A DNA stretch of 64,000 nt from Brasenia schreberi (GCA_036023115.1 JAYKKT010000040.1:5114501-5178500); one strand, 5' to 3'. Numbered from the stretch's first letter, positions 48,296 through 59,275 are shown. Numbers and translations: made by a program. Notes: generated by a model from the letters alone, not told the origin.

Positions 48296-51281
48296 TGCAT
48301 GTATGTATGTATATGTTGTGCTTTAGGAAAACCCCATTTTTTTCGCAGATATTTGTGATTGCTTCATGGTACAGGATGTGATTCACAGGAGACCTATTTA
48401 AACACAATGCCTGCCGGATGGTTATGTATTAGTTGCCACATGGACTGATTACAAACTTTCCATGAAGTTGCCACATGGACTGATTACAAACTTTCCATGA
48501 AGTTGCCCCATGGACTGATTACAAGCTTTCCATGGCCCCACTAACGTCTTGTGATTGTTAGTCATTCTACAATTAAGAATAGAATTCGTTGAGATTTATT
48601 CCAATCATTATAGCTGACATGATCTTACACCTCTATTTTGGAATCATTTTTGGAATGTTGATCCTGGCCATGGGAGTGATAAAGTTAGATTGACAGTTCC
48701 TTAACAATGATATATTATGTACACTATTAGTAGGATGAATGGCTGATGGCATCCCTGTTGATTATAGGAGGGGACATCCATATTTTTTATCTGGGCGGTG
48801 TATTTTTCTGTACATTGCTATATTGGTGCTTGATCGATCACATTATAATACCAGGTGCAGGTGCATGTAATTTTCCGTATGAACTCTGCCATTTATGATT
48901 TTCTGAGATGCCTTAGCATATGTATTAGAATGCATTATTACAGGAAAAACATAAAATAACAAAACCAGAATCTCTACTTGATCATTCTCACAATGATAAG
49001 TGCACACAAAATTTACTTGTACATCCATGGAAATCTCCAGTTAATCGGACCTTTGGATGCTTCTATATGGATACTGATTAGCAGTTGTTTCCAAAATTTC
49101 CTTTTTGGAATTCGGATCAGGTCATGGGTTTTAGATCCCCTTACCATTCTCTCTTCTCTTTGACTTTCCCAAGGTTATAGAGCATAAACCCTACGACCAC
49201 AAGGTTGATGTTTTCAGTTTTGGGATTGTGCTGTGGGAGCTATTAACGGGAAAGGTAACATCACATAAAGTCCTTATATTACTTAGTGCATGTCTCTAAT
49301 GCTTGTATTTGCAATTTGTCTCACTTTCAATGCCATGAAGTTCTTTAGAAAACATCTTGCTAATTTTGGATACCGTATCCAGATTCCTTACGAGTACTTG
49401 ACCCCATTGCAAGCTGCTGTTGGCGTAGTTCATAAGGTATTATTACCATTGCGCTTGTTACATGCTTCCTTGTTTTGTTGAAGCATCTACTTATGCCTTG
49501 TCATGCTCGTTTCCCATATAAATAGCAGATTTCTTAACCTTTTACATGTAACATATTCCATGAGCTCATAAACTCTCTGTTATATGTGTGTGTCTAACCC
49601 AACCAAAACCAAACATTGTTGCACTACTAGTAGGTGGGGTTAGCTGCTTGACTCCTAAAATGAAGGTTCATGTTTTATTGTTTCCTTCCAATACTTCATA
49701 GGCCTTCAACCTCTTTGGAAGTGTTGACCATCTAATTTTTGCACCTTCTTGTTAAAAGGAGCTCCATTTTGGTCACCTTCCCAAATGTCTAAACCAATTT
49801 AGGCATGTTGTTGATGATTATATATATATATATACACAGATATATAATGTATAATGTATGTGTATGTACGTCATCTATGTGTGAGCAAAACTTTTTGGTC
49901 ATGCCCTTCAGCATTATGGTCCCCTACCTGAAGCTCAAAGTTTGTATACCTATCAGTTCAACCTATAGGCTATAGGTGTCTTTAGCACGATAGGCTTATT
50001 ACAAAGTGCATTCTGAATGAAGTATCTTCACCATAGATGCTGATCTTATCACCCCAAAAGTTATCGAACTTGGGAAATGATTATAGGTTAGGTTTAATCC
50101 AGGTCTAAGACTCTAAACCCTGCCTGGAGACTGCTACACCTGAGCTGTATCCATACCTATATCCAGTATCCCAGATACTGTTAATCTGAGTGTGGATTCC
50201 AGGATATTTGCATAGCCCAATGTTTCTTGACCTTCTAGATGGGCTTAAATGACCATTTTTTATGTTGTGCTTGAGGACTGGAAGCAAATCTGCTTTCTCT
50301 ACAAGTTCAGTTGATCAGTTATTTAATTTCCTATATCTCAAGAGTTTTTATACTTGTATTCTAGCAAATTTATTGCTGGAATATGCCTTACCTATGTCAA
50401 TACCTGGTTTATTGTGTACTCTGCTACGTTTTCAAGATTCTTATGTGTTGCTTTTCTTTATCCTCAAATCTTTAGCCACTCAGAATAGCAAGAATTTAGC
50501 TCAAGTGGTTGTGATCCTGTCTGAAATTGACAATGTCTTGCATCTGATAGCACCGTCCATGTTTTAGATAGCCTTGTTATTTAGGATGTAAATTAGAAGC
50601 TATCTCGTTTATGTTTTCATGAGCGTATTATGAAACACTTTTTAGCATTATATGATCGTTACTACTAGTGTGTTTTACATGGGAGAGAGTTGGGGAGCCC
50701 TTTTGACATGAAATTGGATTGTTTTCAAGAAAAACATGCCAAACTGCTTTTCCTTGTAGTCCTTCATGGGCTACGGTAAGAAGCATATTTCATGGGAATG
50801 ATAGTAAAAACTGGGATCCACGGCCATTAGAGTTGGCAATTTTTCAGCATTCTCAGTTTATAATCGTTCTGTTAGTGGTGGTAAAAGGTCGGTAATTTCT
50901 TGCTATTTGTCATTTTCCTGTCAAAATGCGCTCAAATGAGTGGGCCCTAAACGTAACTTCTTCACCATGGATGGATTTCAGGGGCTAAGGCCAGATATTC
51001 CAAAGAATGCTCATCCAAAGCTGACGGAACTGATCCAACGATGTTGGCATCTGGATCCATCAATGAGGCCTGAATTCTCTGAAATCATTGTGATCCTGCA
51101 GCTAATAGCTAAAGAGGTTAGAACACTGTAACTGCACACTCCTATTTCACTATCTTATAACTTGGCACCTATATGTTGTTTGTTTTGATAGGTTGAGGAA
51201 GAGGATGATTTGTATGAAGAGGACACGACAGTGGGTGGGATCCTATCTGCTATCTGGCAAACTCTTACTGGTGGCCTCTGA
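36258..51281 (+). CDS. STY46: STY-type serine/threonine/tyrosine kinase with ACT domain
   Basis: STY8/17/46 kinases phosphorylate chloroplast transit peptides in the cytosol. Exons: 36258-36460, 37181-37295, 37607-37701, candidate 38009-38080, 39320-39374, 40435-40545, 40806-40856, 42009-42184, 42271-42378, 43532-43605, 43692-43867, 45509-45604, 49174-49254, 49383-49436, 50982-51116, 51192-51281. Without the candidate exon the frame is open for 539 residues. N-terminus [23 protein letters not shown] domain ~139-193 ([28 protein letters not shown]); kinase from ~247 with VAIK Lys282, HRD 374-376, DFG 394-396, [15 protein letters not shown]. The glycine loop reads ASGTNGDL. The candidate exon encodes the family motif [11 protein letters not shown] but hits TAG at 38076-38078 before its donor AC|GTGGGG; skipping it keeps frame. 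The exon 3 donor used here is weak (AG|GTCCAA). The gene is active if the exon is skipped; otherwise truncated. Confidence 0.85.
38009..38080 (+). other. Candidate kinase exon with in-frame stop
   Basis: It lies after acceptor CTCATCAG and before GTGGGG, 72 bp with phases that match the exons on both sides. It encodes [20 protein letters not shown] and then MN and TAG. The [10 protein letters not shown] part is a conserved STY-family segment, so this was coding. Now it is either a nonsense-bearing exon, a skipped or poison exon, or a mark of gene decay. Confidence 0.6.
38813..39016. mobile_element. Foldback MITE (204 bp) inside the kinase intron
   Basis: Left end GTCTAATATACTTGCC..AATCCTTGAAAATCTC and right end, inverted, GTCTAATATGCTTGCCCATC..TTGAAAATATC. 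The arms continue through CAACCATCCATC-type sequence, giving inverted repeats of ~65 bp. No coding capacity. Both sides abut microsatellite: TATATATG on the left, CCCTCTCTCTC then TATATA on the right. Confidence 0.85.
39002..39235. repeat. 126-bp tandem duplication with (CT)n(TA)n(GATA)n cores
   Basis: The right end of the MITE (CAAGCATATTAGACTCAC) and following sequence occur twice, at 39001 and 39127. Each copy continues as CT run, TA run, GATA run and AAAGAAAACAAAATRTTCT. Simple-repeat lengths differ between copies. Confidence 0.85.
41149..41200 (-). mobile_element. Possible old RTE-related tail
   Basis: CCTCTCCCTCACTAAGTGAA followed by GTTGGCTACC resembles the inverse of the RTE 3' module (a TAGTGGGG..GGCTACAT-like core) but is highly decayed. 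A similar decayed stretch is near 49600-49665. Confidence 0.35.
46845..48190. mobile_element. MITE split by the LINE insertion
   Basis: Left arm 46845-47003 and right arm 48084-48190 form one foldback element once the LINE and one target copy are set aside. Ends pair as GAGTTTATGGAATTT with the inverse of the right end GAGCTTGTGGAATAT. The inner arm AAGAGATTGATGGTTGAG pairs with AAGAGATGGATGGTTGAG. The GATGGATGGTTGAG core also occurs in the MITE at 38813-39016. It is flanked on the left by GGGAGGGAGGGAG and on the right by CTCTCTCTC and TA runs. Confidence 0.75.
47004..48083 (+). mobile_element. 5'-truncated RTE-type LINE with 18-bp target duplication
   Basis: 1080 bp between perfect copies of TATACTTTCTACCTTTTT (46986-47003 and 48084-48101). 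It encodes the C-terminal half of a non-LTR reverse transcriptase: [96 protein letters not shown]. At least three frame changes or stops are visible (near 47030, 47112 and 47438). The FADD motif reads FADG, which removes one catalytic aspartate. It ends with the shared tail module and GTTGTTGTTGTTG. No endonuclease domain. It lies in the same orientation as the kinase gene, in its 45605-49173 intron. Confidence 0.93.
48240..48310. repeat. (TA)n microsatellite
   Basis: About 20 uninterrupted TA units (48253-48288) with GTATGTATGTAT at its right side, next to the right arm of the split MITE. Confidence 0.9.
48432..48536. repeat. 35-bp tandem repeat, three copies
   Basis: Units start at 48432, 48467 and 48502 (GTTGCCACATGGACTGATTA and following). 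Copies one and two are identical; copy three has CCCCATGG and CAAGC changes. It lies in the large kinase intron. Confidence 0.93.
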
Positions 51282-52290
51282 TAATGCATATATGTACCGC
51301 ATGTATATGTCTGCTGTAGATTGTTATGCTAAGTTGTATAGTGCTTCTTGTTTTCGAGCAATGATTTGGTGGTGGATTCCAAGTTCATATGTCTATCATG
51401 CATGTAACATAGCGTGCAAGCTGATGTGTTGTTGCAATATAGTGAAATTTCTTTTCTCATATCAAATTATGAGCTTTTGAAAACTCAGTTTTTTACTTCC
51501 TCCTTCCAGATATGATTCTTGGGCATGATAGGTTAACGTAGTAACTGTTTGAATTATGGATCAAGAACTAGATAGGGGAGTTTACTTTTAGAAAATGCAC
51601 GATTGCAATGAATGAAAAGCTGGATACGTGAAATTTCAATGTCCTGCCACATTTTTTGTCTTTTGAGTGGTCTTCTTTTTCACCAAGGGAATCTAAATTT
51701 GCATTTTGGTTTTCTAGTTCATTTTCAAGTACTCCTCTTTGAAAAATCAGTTGTCTTGGTCTGCTAAGGAGATTATTAACACAGCAAGTTCGGCAGGAAG
51801 ATGGCTATAAGTGTGATCTTTTGCTTTTTACATTGGAAATGTCTCCTAGTTATTGTGTGTTTATAACAGGTCATGCTAGACAATTTCTGTATCATTTCAT
51901 CTCTGTATTTTCCCTGTTTGGTAACCAACTAGGGATCAACTCCCTTTGTGTTGCTGAATCAAGAGACTTATCTAACAAGATTTACTTCTCTGTTAATAGA
52001 TGTAAAGTTGCATTCAGGCGTACATGTATAATCCATGTGATCTGCTAGAAATCATCATTCATAATTGTAAAAACAAATTTGACTCCGTATTTGTTTCATC
52101 ACTACCAATTCAACCTAATGACAGATGTCAACACTATACCATTTTGGAAAAGTTGAACATTGTGTACCAAATTGCTATATATGATGAGAATATTTCAGGC
52201 ATGCTAGAAACTTAGGAAAATCATGAGAAGCAGGTTGTAAATAAGAACTCTCTTGCATGGTCAGGATTTGCAGTGAATTAAACTTATGTT
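51282..52290. other. Interval between kinase and PPR gene
   Basis: The first part is probably kinase 3' UTR. The two genes converge. No other gene or element is recognised. Confidence 0.4.
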
Positions 52291-54088
52291 TTATCGCACA
52301 TCCTCTTGAATTTCAATCCAGCTCAAACCAGCTTCCTTTGTCATCCCCAATTTCTTCATTTCGCCATAAGCTTTAGTTTTTTCATCCCACCTGCCAGACA
52401 TTGAACAAACATTACACAGCAAAGCATAGATTTCAGGCTTCTCTGTTCCCAAAAGCAACAGTTGAGATGCAGCATATCTTGCGATTTCCACATCCCCATG
52501 AAGCCCACAAGCACCAAGAAGCGTTTGCCAAATAACAACACTGGGCCGCACTGCCATGCTGTCAATTATCCTCTTTGCTTCAGTCAATTCTCCCGCTCTT
52601 CCCAACATATCAACGATGCAAGCATAATGTTCCATTCTTGGTTCTATCTTGTATTCATCAATCATGGAAGATAAGAATCGCAACCCTTGATCGATCATTC
52701 CACCATGGCTGCAAGCATGAATAAGACTCAGGAATGTGACATCATCTGGATGGTGGCCTTCGTGCCGCATTTCATTGTATAGCTGCTGGGTTCGCAAGAT
52801 ATGGCTATGGTTCGCGAAACAGTCAATCATGGTGTTCCATGAAACCATATTCTTCGATTCACCCATCTCGTCAAACACTTTTATAGCATTTTCCATAGCA
52901 CCACAATTAGAATACATAGATATCAAACTGTTCCCCACAAAGACGTTTTCAATTAAACACGTCTTCAAAGAAACTGAGTGTATCTGCTTTCCTAAAGAAA
53001 GAGAGGAACAAACACCAAGTACAGCCGAAACCAAGGTCTGATCAAGCAGTATATCTTCTCGTCTTTCTCTCACCATAAGCTGGAAAAGCTGAATTGCTCT
53101 TTCCTCACAACCATTCAGACCGAAACCCACAAGCATGGCTGTCATGGAAACTGTATCTATGTGCTCACTCATCTCAAAAGCTCTCCAAGCGTCTTCCAAC
53201 AACCCACATCTTGCATACATGTCAACCAGCGAACTCTCAAGAAAGGCATCTGCATCCACACCCATCTTCAGAAGAACCCCATGTATCTGCCTGCCTGGCT
53301 TGGAATTGCCCAAGCAAGAGCATGCCACCAAGACAGCACTAACCGTGGACGCGTTCGGTTGAACACCATCATCCAATCTACGCATCTCACGGAATAATGA
53401 GACACTATCAACTGCCAATTTCTCCAGCGCCAGACCAGAAATGGCAGCAGTCCATGATACCACGTTTCTCTCAGACATTTCATCAAACACTTTCATTGCG
53501 CACAAAGATCCTACGCACTTGAAATATCCGGTCACCAGAGCATTGCAAACCGAAACCTCTATTCGAAAACCACTAGCAACTACCAAGCAATGGATCATTC
53601 TGAGCTCAGAATAGAAGCGATCATCGGTGCACGAAGTGAGGACGCTCGTCAAAGTGGCGCAGTCAATCCGGATGGCAGAAGAATCCGACTTCATCATCTT
53701 AAAAAACTCCCATCCTTGATGAACGGAATTGTTTGTCATACAGGCAGAGATGACGGTGTTCCAAGACAGTGTCTCTGATACGCATAGAGTGAAAGATATG
53801 AAGAGCTTCGGCCAATCGGCCGGACTTCGCATACATGGAAATGAGGGAATTGGGGACACCAACATCGGGCTTGAGGGTAGGGAGTGATTTGAGAAACAGA
53901 GAATGGAGGGAGGCGCCCAATGAAAGGAGCCGGTGCCGGCCGGAGAGGCCAAGGAGGGCAGCAAAGACAACGTGGTTGGGCCAGTTGCCAGCGTGACGCA
54001 GCTCGGAGAAGGCACGGAAGGCGCCGGATACGTCACTATCTCTTGCCCGGTCGTTTATGAGAGACGTCCAAAACGAGGAAGAAGACAT
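52291..54088 (-). pseudogene. PLS-class PPR protein with a frameshift (At3g05340-like)
   Basis: PLS-type PPR proteins bind organelle RNA and act in plastids or mitochondria. From ATG 54088 the frame reads MSSSSFWTSLINDRARDSD through LISMYAKSGRLAEALHIFHS to MRIRDT. It then needs a change of frame near 53767 to continue SWNTVISACMTNNS; one base appears to be missing in GACACTG(T)CTTGG. The second frame runs to TAA at 52291-52293 with many PPR motifs (LVTGYFKCVGSL, VVSWTAAISGLA, LVDMYARCGLLEDA, VSWNTMIDCF, TFLSLIHACSHGG, YACIVDMLGRAGEL, WQTLLGACGLHGD). The order and wording match Arabidopsis At3g05340. The product stops at SWIEIQEDVR, before the rest of the E-type tail. No clear organelle signal is visible. 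One frameshift in an otherwise clean frame could also be an assembly error. Confidence 0.85.
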
Positions 54089-54259
54089 GCAATGGGTCTT
54101 TTGCCGGTGGAATTTCTTTAGATCAACCGCCACAGCAACGGCTTAAATTCGGTTCCGACCGCAGCAACTGCTCATTGCAAGGTGCCCATCGTCACAATGA
54201 TACGAAAAATCAACTCTCATATGACAGTAATGTCTTCAGTTAGCTGCCCAGAACATATT

Positions 54260-54368
54260 GTTGCACAACGAGCAATAGCTCACCTGGTTAAGGGGTTGAC
54301 ACACAAGTTGAAGGTCATGAGTTCAATACCCGGGTTGTGCATCTGGCTCATGCCAACAATTAAAAAAA
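54260..54368 (+). mobile_element. tRNA-like SINE, family A copy 2
   Basis: GCACAACGAGCAATAGCTCA with A box TAGCTCACCTGG, then AAGTTGAAGGTCATGAGTTC carrying the B box GAGTTCAATACCC, then GTGCATCTGGCTCATGCC and an A-run of 8. Full-length match to 30192-30316. The internal pol III boxes and A-tail support a tRNA-derived SINE rather than a tRNA gene. Confidence 0.75.
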
Positions 54369-54369
54369 A

Positions 54370-55915
54370 GGAAGATAGATTATTCTTTCGGTATTGTTTT
54401 CGATGTTTTGATATAGTAAGTTTCGTGGCAATACGAGCTCGCGAATTAGATGGTTAATCAACGACTCATTCATGGAGTTTCAGATGGCTGGTCACCGTCA
54501 TGGCATCTCTCATCTTATATCAAGATGAACATAGACATTTAATTAATGAAATGGAATAAAGAGTGCGCTCCATAGGGCTTAAACATGGAGGATCTCCCAA
54601 ACAAAGACATCAATTAAAATAATAGATCAAACCATGAAAGACAAGTCAAGTGTGATGGACTTTTGTATTCATTCACAAGCCTGATCCCCAGTGGACCAAT
54701 ATCAGATGAAGAGCGAGAAACACCCTCAAAGATTTGCTCGTTGCATCAGACCGAATGCACCGGAAGGTGAAGGCAAACAGCACCATGCTTGACCGAGAAA
54801 TGCGCAAATACACCATATATATAATAGAGGGAGAGAGAGTAACCCCTTAACATATTTACCATGTTGAACTAAGTATATTACTGTAGGAAATATACTCCAT
54901 AAGAATTCGCTTCATCCTCAATATGCTGGTGACACAGCTTGGGCACAACACAAAATTGGGATGAAATCACCGAGTGCACATCCTACAACTATTGCATAAT
55001 AAGATGATGGAAGAACATCCTATGAGAAGATCGAGATGTGATGGGATGTAGGTAGAATTGTAGCCAACTCCACTTATTGCAAGACAAGGAATGGTCTTGA
55101 TTTTAATATCTGACTGGAATCATCAACGAGACACTAGTAAGCCGCAAAAATCCAAGCATTAAATTGAGACCTACTCAAGTTTTAGTGGGTGCAAACAGCA
55201 AAGTACAGCTTATCTCCCCAAACTGTAATAAAAAGCAAGATCTATGGCTTTGCCTGCAACATGTAACCCTTTAATGCAATAGAAAGACGAATCTCACAAC
55301 CAAGACATGAGTCACCAAATGTTTGCTTTATTTTGATCTCTCAACAGAATACAAATATATTGTATTCATTGCAGAATTAAGAGCTGAAACTGGTTACATA
55401 GTGTGTTTAATTTGGGAAACCAATCTGAAGAGCACATAAGATATACCTGGCATGAGACTGCATCCCATCTCCCAGGTGCGGTTTCCCAAGTAATAAATCC
55501 AATGGAAGAACCAAAACCTCTCACAGAAAAAACCGACATGCTGACCTTCATTTACAGGATCTTCTCCATCAGGTGGTAAATCCTAACCTTGGTTGATCTC
55601 CGTGATACCCAGTGAAGGTGCTGTTTGAAATGTGAAAAGATGGCAGATATCTGTAGGTTTCACTTAGTCTCGTGCATATAATCAGAAATAGGACAGCTGG
55701 TGATCTGATACATTCAATCACAGGAACTTGTCAGGTTTGAAGCTCAAATAGAAGAATAGAAATAAAAACAAGCCAAAAACAAGAAGAGTATACCAAAAAG
55801 AAGAAGAAAAACTAAGATTCGGGAAAAAAGGTAACAAATCAAACCACTTCGAGTGAAGGAGGGAATGCTGTAGTGGAAGCAATGTGAAGTTATACAAGTA
55901 CCAAAGCTCCATATT
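54370..55915. other. Intergenic DNA without a supported gene
   Basis: Only short frames. Read on the minus strand, 55460-55700 has some exon-like stretches but I recognise no domain. Confidence 0.3.
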
Positions 55916-55919
55916 TCTT

Positions 55920-56019
55920 TTAAGGTCGTGACTTCGGGAACAGCTTCAGCAGCTTAATGAGTTCATAAGTACGTACGTCTCTACCACCATAAAGGCACAT
56001 CTCAAGTGGAGTTAACCCA
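55920..56019 (-). pseudogene. Isolated terminal exon resembling an ankyrin-repeat protein tail
   Basis: After a good acceptor (TTGATCCTCAG) the minus strand reads [20 protein letters not shown] and then [12 protein letters not shown] and TAA (55920-55922). TPLExCLxxGRDxxTYELxKLLK is the style of a last ankyrin repeat in plant ankyrin proteins. No matching upstream exon is seen within the next several kilobases, so I treat it as a gene fragment or as the last exon of a gene with a very long intron. Confidence 0.45.
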
Positions 56020-56464
56020 CTGAGGATCAACTGAGGATCCAAAAAAGGAGGGAAACGGAGGGGTCTAAAATGACAACAAATTACAAAAAAAAAAACCTAA
56101 TATTTTTGCAATTGACGCACTCGATCATCACCAAGTTCTATTCTTGCAACAAATACCCTTTAGGTGCACCCAACTTCCATACTCCACTGCAAGCAAGAAA
56201 CTATCTTAACCGAATCCTATTCCCCAGAGAAGAGAGAAAACAACATAAATCTTCAAACCAACTTCATCACCAAAAATCCTTCAGTCGGTTGGCTCACACT
56301 ATAGAACCCTCATACCTAACCCCAAAAGTACACAGACATTTCCAATGAACAAAATCAATCAGAAAACACTAATAAACGAGGAACCAACAAAAATTGAAGA
56401 TCAAAACTCTACTTGGATGAGACCATAAACGAAAATGCCAAGCCAAGGAATAAGGAAGACGTAC

Positions 56465-56631
56465 AGTTGGAGAGCTTCAAGAAACCTGTCGTGCTCTTGC
56501 TCGGTCCAGCTCTCCCTCGACTTGGTAATGGTGTACGGCTTCCGAATCTTCTTGCTCGAGTCGTCGGACGTCGTCGTCGTTGTTGCCGTCGTGAGGGACG
56601 CCAACCCCGGCAAGGCCATGCTCACCAACAC
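56465..56631 (-). pseudogene. Isolated REVEILLE-type MYB first exon
   Basis: The minus strand encodes a short Thr-rich leader, then [20 protein letters not shown] and [10 protein letters not shown], ending at CT|GTACGT. This is the first exon of the REVEILLE 6/8-type single-MYB clock factors, up to the start of the SANT domain; the expected continuation is a DRDWKKIE-type exon. I find no such exon in the 2.3 kb downstream (54.1-56.46 kb). It is either a captured or left-over exon, or the rest is far away. Confidence 0.6.
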
Positions 56632-56639
56632 CGCGCTCT

Positions 56640-58600
56640 CTCAGATACCCCCAACCCAACGTGGCGTACCTAAATTTAAGCACGCGTACCAATATTCAAA
56701 TATACGTACGAGTACGTATAAGATGTACTCGTACGTATACCCATACCTAATACATATCGGATTCAGGTATTATGTCAATATTTTGTCACCCGTAAACAAT
56801 CGTCAGGCGCGTCAGGGTGTGATACGGGCTCTCCCGGGACCGACGTTTCGCCCTAGGGCCAAGCAAGCCTTAGCAGATTTCACTTTGGTGTTGGCCTTAG
56901 CAAATTTCACTTTGGTGTTGGAGTTTGGCCACCGTCTTCCAAAATGGTGCGTGAGAGTCCCTCCACCGATTGTCAAGTGTGTCGACGCCTTGGCACTCAG
57001 ATACTCACTCGCTCAAAATGTCAAAGGCAAAGAGGCAATGTGTTTGAAAATCCTTGAAAACGTTTAAGGCAATGCATGCAAAGGCACTCGTTTGACTCAC
57101 CCCACTTAGCTTGAAAATCACTTAAGAGATAGGCACTTAACCCACAAAAACCATCTTGAAAACGTAACATCTATTGATAGCAAAAAAGGAGCGCACGACC
57201 CCAACATGCTTACATGGGTTTGTTCGGGGCACTTCTCTTATAGAGGGTTTTAACTATAAGCAAAAATGTCAACAAACAATTCACCGTTACATTCTCCCCC
57301 ACCCAAATTCGTTGCCATCCTCAGCAACGTCTTCACTTCTCATGGCACAGCTCTTTTGATTTGCTTCAGCTCACCGAGACATTCTTCATCCCCGTTGTCG
57401 GCACCCCATTTGTCAGGGCTTGCGGACGGTCCTTCCAACCCATGGGACACTATGATTCACGCTTGAGAGTACGCCGGTCACTGCGTGATGACGCCTTACG
57501 TGCAACCGCAATGTCTCCCTTCTTTCGCTACTAAATCATGCCTGGCACGTTTAGAATCTGCATGACGCCCCCCCGTCTGTTTGAGGCAACCGGGACACTA
57601 ACGGCGGCCTGAGTACTTCTCGCCTATCATGAGGAAGCTTGCTTTTGCACTGTCCATCAAAGTCTTAGGGTCGAGAGCAACTTGTTTTGTTTGTTTGGCA
57701 CAAAAGTGCGTGGTCTTTGTGGCAATCGACGAACCTTCAACTTGGTGAGTTGCATGAGTCCTGCCCCATCGGCCACCTACTTACCTTGGAACTGGGTGCA
57801 ATGTGTCGTGCCTGTCTGAAATGGGTCCTTGCGGCGCTAGAGACCTGCCTCGACTCGACGCCGTTGGACTGGAACATGGTGCCGAGAGCCTTGCCTCATC
57901 GGATACCATTTGCAATGGAGCCGGGCGTTACCAAGGCTCAAGAAACAGCCTATCATAAATTGATGCGGAATGATAAGTGGCTTCTTTTTGTCTGCTCTAA
58001 GAGAAGTATATCCTCAAAAAGAGGGAGGCAAAAGTGATGAAGAGCCTAGAGAGAGCATCACAACGGGAGTCATCTGTAAATCTAAGCATTCTCTCAGGGA
58101 AACTGAAGAAAGCTAATGGGTGCATAATGAGCATTACAGATTTGGACAAAAACTTTTGGGCAAATGTCGTAGTAACTTATTATAGCTTGCTTTCTATTGT
58201 TGGTTTTACTCAGGAGAGATGTGTATGGCTAACTCTACTGATTATTATGTATTTGGATGCAACGAATGATCCGTAAACTCAAAAGATGAGAAGTTCGCGA
58301 AGTGTTATGATGAATCATCCTTTTCCATCATACTTTGATGTTTGAACCGCATCCGTAGAATGGACAAACCCAACAAAGAACCAACCAAGGCTGGAAGACC
58401 AACAAAAAAAGTTCCTCCACAAAATCTAAAATACAGTGGAAGGATAAACGTTCTTCATCAATTAAAACCAACAAAGAGACGAAAACCCATGGAGAAGAGA
58501 GAACTCTCGAAGCGTACGAGAGATAGAAAGGGTACCTCCAACGGGGATGGAAGGGAGAGGGAGAGGCATTGACGTAGAGGGAGCGCACACTCCACGAGTT
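56640..58600. other. Unassigned, GC-richer repeat-like region
   Basis: It contains a perfect 14-bp inverted repeat (56702-56715 and 56725-56738) and a 27-bp tandem pair at 56867-56920. TTACATTCTCCCCCACCC (57288-57304) and the Cys/Leu-rich short frames around 57700-58000 look like gypsy-type retrotransposon sequence on the minus strand, but I see no definable domain. No gene is supported. Confidence 0.35.
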
Positions 58601-58613
58601 ACAGAGCATTTAA

Positions 58614-59275
58614 ATGTTGCAATAACATAGACATACATACATAATAACATAATACCCAACAAATGTAAACATGCTCCAATCATACACAACACCGCAGATC
58701 CAAAATAAGTCATAATCAAGTCATACACAAAAGAAAAGCAAAAATAAAATCATAAACTTATCTATGCATGTCACCCTTGCAGACTTACCTTAGAGAAATC
58801 AACACCCCGTTATAAGTACATACGATACCTATGCCTTTCTCCCAAGATAAAATACACACAACTCGAACAACACGTACTTAACTTTGAGTCGACCTCGACT
58901 ACACCTCAATTGCCTATGGCTAGTGTAGAACGAGTGACCTCTTACAGGCAAAAGAATAGAACCACGGGCAGAGAGACAGGACCATGAAAAGAGAAAGAAG
59001 AAAGAGCAAACTACGTGTTTAGGGAGGACCCCTAATCATCTATTTATAAGTGCGTGTTTGAATCGTGGATTCAATACAAACGATGTACCTCTTTATCCTC
59101 AACCGTCCCATCTTATCCGAAACCACCTCATTTTATTCTTATCCGTGACCGTGAAAATTTTGACCGTTAAATCAAAAGTTTTCCTTATAAAAAGATAAAT
59201 AAATACCGAAACCACAAGCCATAAGCTCAAACTGTTTCAAACCATTGTTTAGGGTCTTGTTTCAAACATTTCACA
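58614..59275 (-). repeat. Left LTR (3' LTR of the copia element)
   Basis: Aligns with 61335-61972 over GCATAATAACATAATA-like, AGTCGACCTCGACTAC, GTGTTTAGGGAGGACCCCTA and TTTATAAGTGCG. Its inner end is TTTCACA followed by the polypurine tract. Many substitutions and indels separate the LTRs, so the insertion is old. Confidence 0.8.

Noticed and set aside
54260..54345. tRNA gene
   Set aside because: A and B boxes are present, but I cannot form a proper acceptor stem and anticodon arm. A second diverged copy with an A-tail shows it is a SINE.
58342..58610. Basic 76-residue frame and its 93-residue minus-strand counterpart
   Set aside because: Low-complexity Lys/Arg or Phe/Leu composition with no family resemblance; probably repeat-derived.
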